DNA from: Mucilaginibacter xinganensis
Lineage (GTDB): Bacteria; Bacteroidota; Bacteroidia; Sphingobacteriales; Sphingobacteriaceae
DNA length: 64,000 nt
Assembly: GCF_002257585.1 (NCBI RefSeq)
Contig: NZ_CP022743.1
Coordinates: forward strand, 806,001-870,000
Direction: 5' to 3'
The number at the start of each line of letters is the position of its first letter. The stretch's first letter is position 1. A model generated the notes under the pieces. That model was not told the DNA's origin. It made no database searches and saw only the letters and a list, made by a program, of their open reading frames with translations. A program made the position numbers and the translations under genes. Of this stretch, positions 63,144-64,000 are shown in pieces.

Positions 63144-64000
63144 ATGACTGTCCCGAAAGGTAAACTGATAATTATTGGCGGTGCCGTTGATATGAACACC
63201 AATTTAGGTGCCCAGGAAGAGATCTTAAAGCCTGATCACTTAAAGTTTTTTGAACAGGGGATCCTGAAGCGGATCATCACCGAATCAGCCAGGCAGTCGG
63301 CATCAAAGGTTGAAGTAATTACCACGGCTTCGCAAATTCCTGAACTGGTTGGCGAAGAATATACCGAAGCTTTTAATTACCTGCTCGCCAATCCCATCGG
63401 CGTAATGGATATCCGCACGCGGGAGGACGCCTCCAACCCGGAATATCTGGAACGCATCCGCAAATGCGATGTAGTGATGTTTAGCGGCGGCGACCAGTTA
63501 CGGCTGAGCTCCATTTTTGGCGGAACTGAGTTTTTGCAGATCATGAAGAACCGCTACGAGCATGAGCATTTTGTAATAGCCGGCACATCGGCAGGCGCAG
63601 CGGCAGCATCAACCAATATGATCTACCGCGGCCAAAGCAGCAAAGCGCTGATCAAGGGCGAGGTGCAGATAACAGCAGGACTGGGCTTTATTGACTCTGT
63701 AATAATTGATACCCATTTTGTGCAGCGTGGCCGCATCGGCAGGTTATTGTACGCCGTGGCCAGTAACCCGGGCATGCTTGGGATAGGGCTGGGTGAAGAT
63801 GCCGGCCTGCTGATAACCGAAGGCACCATGATGGAAGCCATCGGATCGGGATTAACAATTTTGGTTAACGGGCGCAAAATGGCCGAAACCAATATTTATG
63901 ATGTTGAAATGGGCTCGCCCGTATCCATAAAAAATATGCGCGTAAGCGTAATGTCTATATTTGATAAATATGACCTGGCACAAAGCCAGCTGCTGATAAA
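63144..64000 (+). CDS. cphB: Cyanophycinase, incomplete at the window end
   Basis: An open frame of 285 codons that runs off the right edge without a stop. It starts MTVPKGKLIIIGGAVD and has the S51-type serine peptidase signature IAGTSAGAAAAS with the nucleophile Ser (about residue 154), DVVMFSGGDQLRL, a later DTHFVQRGRIGRLL and GIGLGEDAGLLI. Cyanophycinase is an exopeptidase that releases beta-Asp-Arg dipeptides from cyanophycin. It is divergent from cphA with 192 bp between them; synthesis and breakdown genes are thus adjacent. The start is the ATG at 63144. Confidence 0.93.
   Translation, partial: MTVPKGKLIIIGGAVDMNTNLGAQEEILKPDHLKFFEQGILKRIITESARQSASKVEVITTASQIPELVGEEYTEAFNYLLANPIGVMDIRTREDASNPEYLERIRKCDVVMFSGGDQLRLSSIFGGTEFLQIMKNRYEHEHFVIAGTSAGAAAASTNMIYRGQSSKALIKGEVQITAGLGFIDSVIIDTHFVQRGRIGRLLYAVASNPGMLGIGLGEDAGLLITEGTMMEAIGSGLTILVNGRKMAETNIYDVEMGSPVSIKNMRVSVMSIFDKYDLAQSQLLI

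Overview
The window reads as chromosome of a Bacteroidota heterotroph, most likely Sphingobacteriaceae close to Mucilaginibacter or Pedobacter. Pointers are a SusC/SusD pair, several TonB-dependent receptors with carboxypeptidase-like N-terminal domains, gliding/type IX-type C-terminal domains (SPNGDGQND motif), DUF4270, HYC_CC_PP, DUF6799 and DUF5687 families, a panC / N-terminal glycogen synthase neighbourhood, LytS/LytTR signalling, and -7 boxes of the form TAnnTTTG. I found no rRNA, tRNA, CRISPR array, transposase or phage gene. Names rest on motif recognition by eye; no database search was run.

Layout. 1-931 (minus): plsX (cut by the window edge), rpmF and a DUF177 gene, a housekeeping cluster. 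1081-16747: a surface/secretion block with two large modular proteins (NHL propeller and BNR propeller) that share cadherin-like repeats and the C-terminal domain, a separate BNR/sortilin-like propeller protein, and a metal-type TonB receptor with a small partner. 16992-21709: a SusD/SusC uptake pair. 22149-31274: housekeeping genes (pdxA, rsmA, a 2-hydroxyacid dehydrogenase, panC, a glycogen synthase N-terminal domain protein, DUF4270, glmS). 31415-35005: a siderophore receptor with a PepSY membrane protein, preceded by an iron-box-like dyad. 35318-43543: a copper/silver module (Met-rich protein, HYC_CC_PP protein, three proteins with heavy-metal-binding domains, a CusA pump split in two, TolC-like channel, two adaptors). 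43705-53618: a small membrane protein, SRPBCC, alcohol dehydrogenase, LytS/LytTR pair, transglutaminase-like protein, DUF1801, GNAT and an ABC exporter. 53716-60183: rarA, alkA, an acetyltransferase, an adhesin-like secreted protein, truC, small unknown ORFs and a GDPD-like lipoprotein. 60324-64000: cyanophycin synthetase and, divergently, a cyanophycinase cut by the window edge.

The observations most worth a second look are: an 867-bp stretch without mismatch shared by the two modular surface genes, which points to recent gene conversion or duplication; a family of four ~51-bp repeats in two orientations around 58.5-59.4 kb, each holding the dyad GTTCG-N10-CGAAC, with further hairpins nearby; the CusA pump divided at an ATGA overlap exactly between TM4 and TM5; a small metal-associated gene whose reading frame continues upstream through a membrane segment without an ordinary start codon; and perfect or near-perfect dyads upstream of the SusC, siderophore receptor and HYC_CC_PP genes. 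None of these proves a new system, but several can be tested directly.
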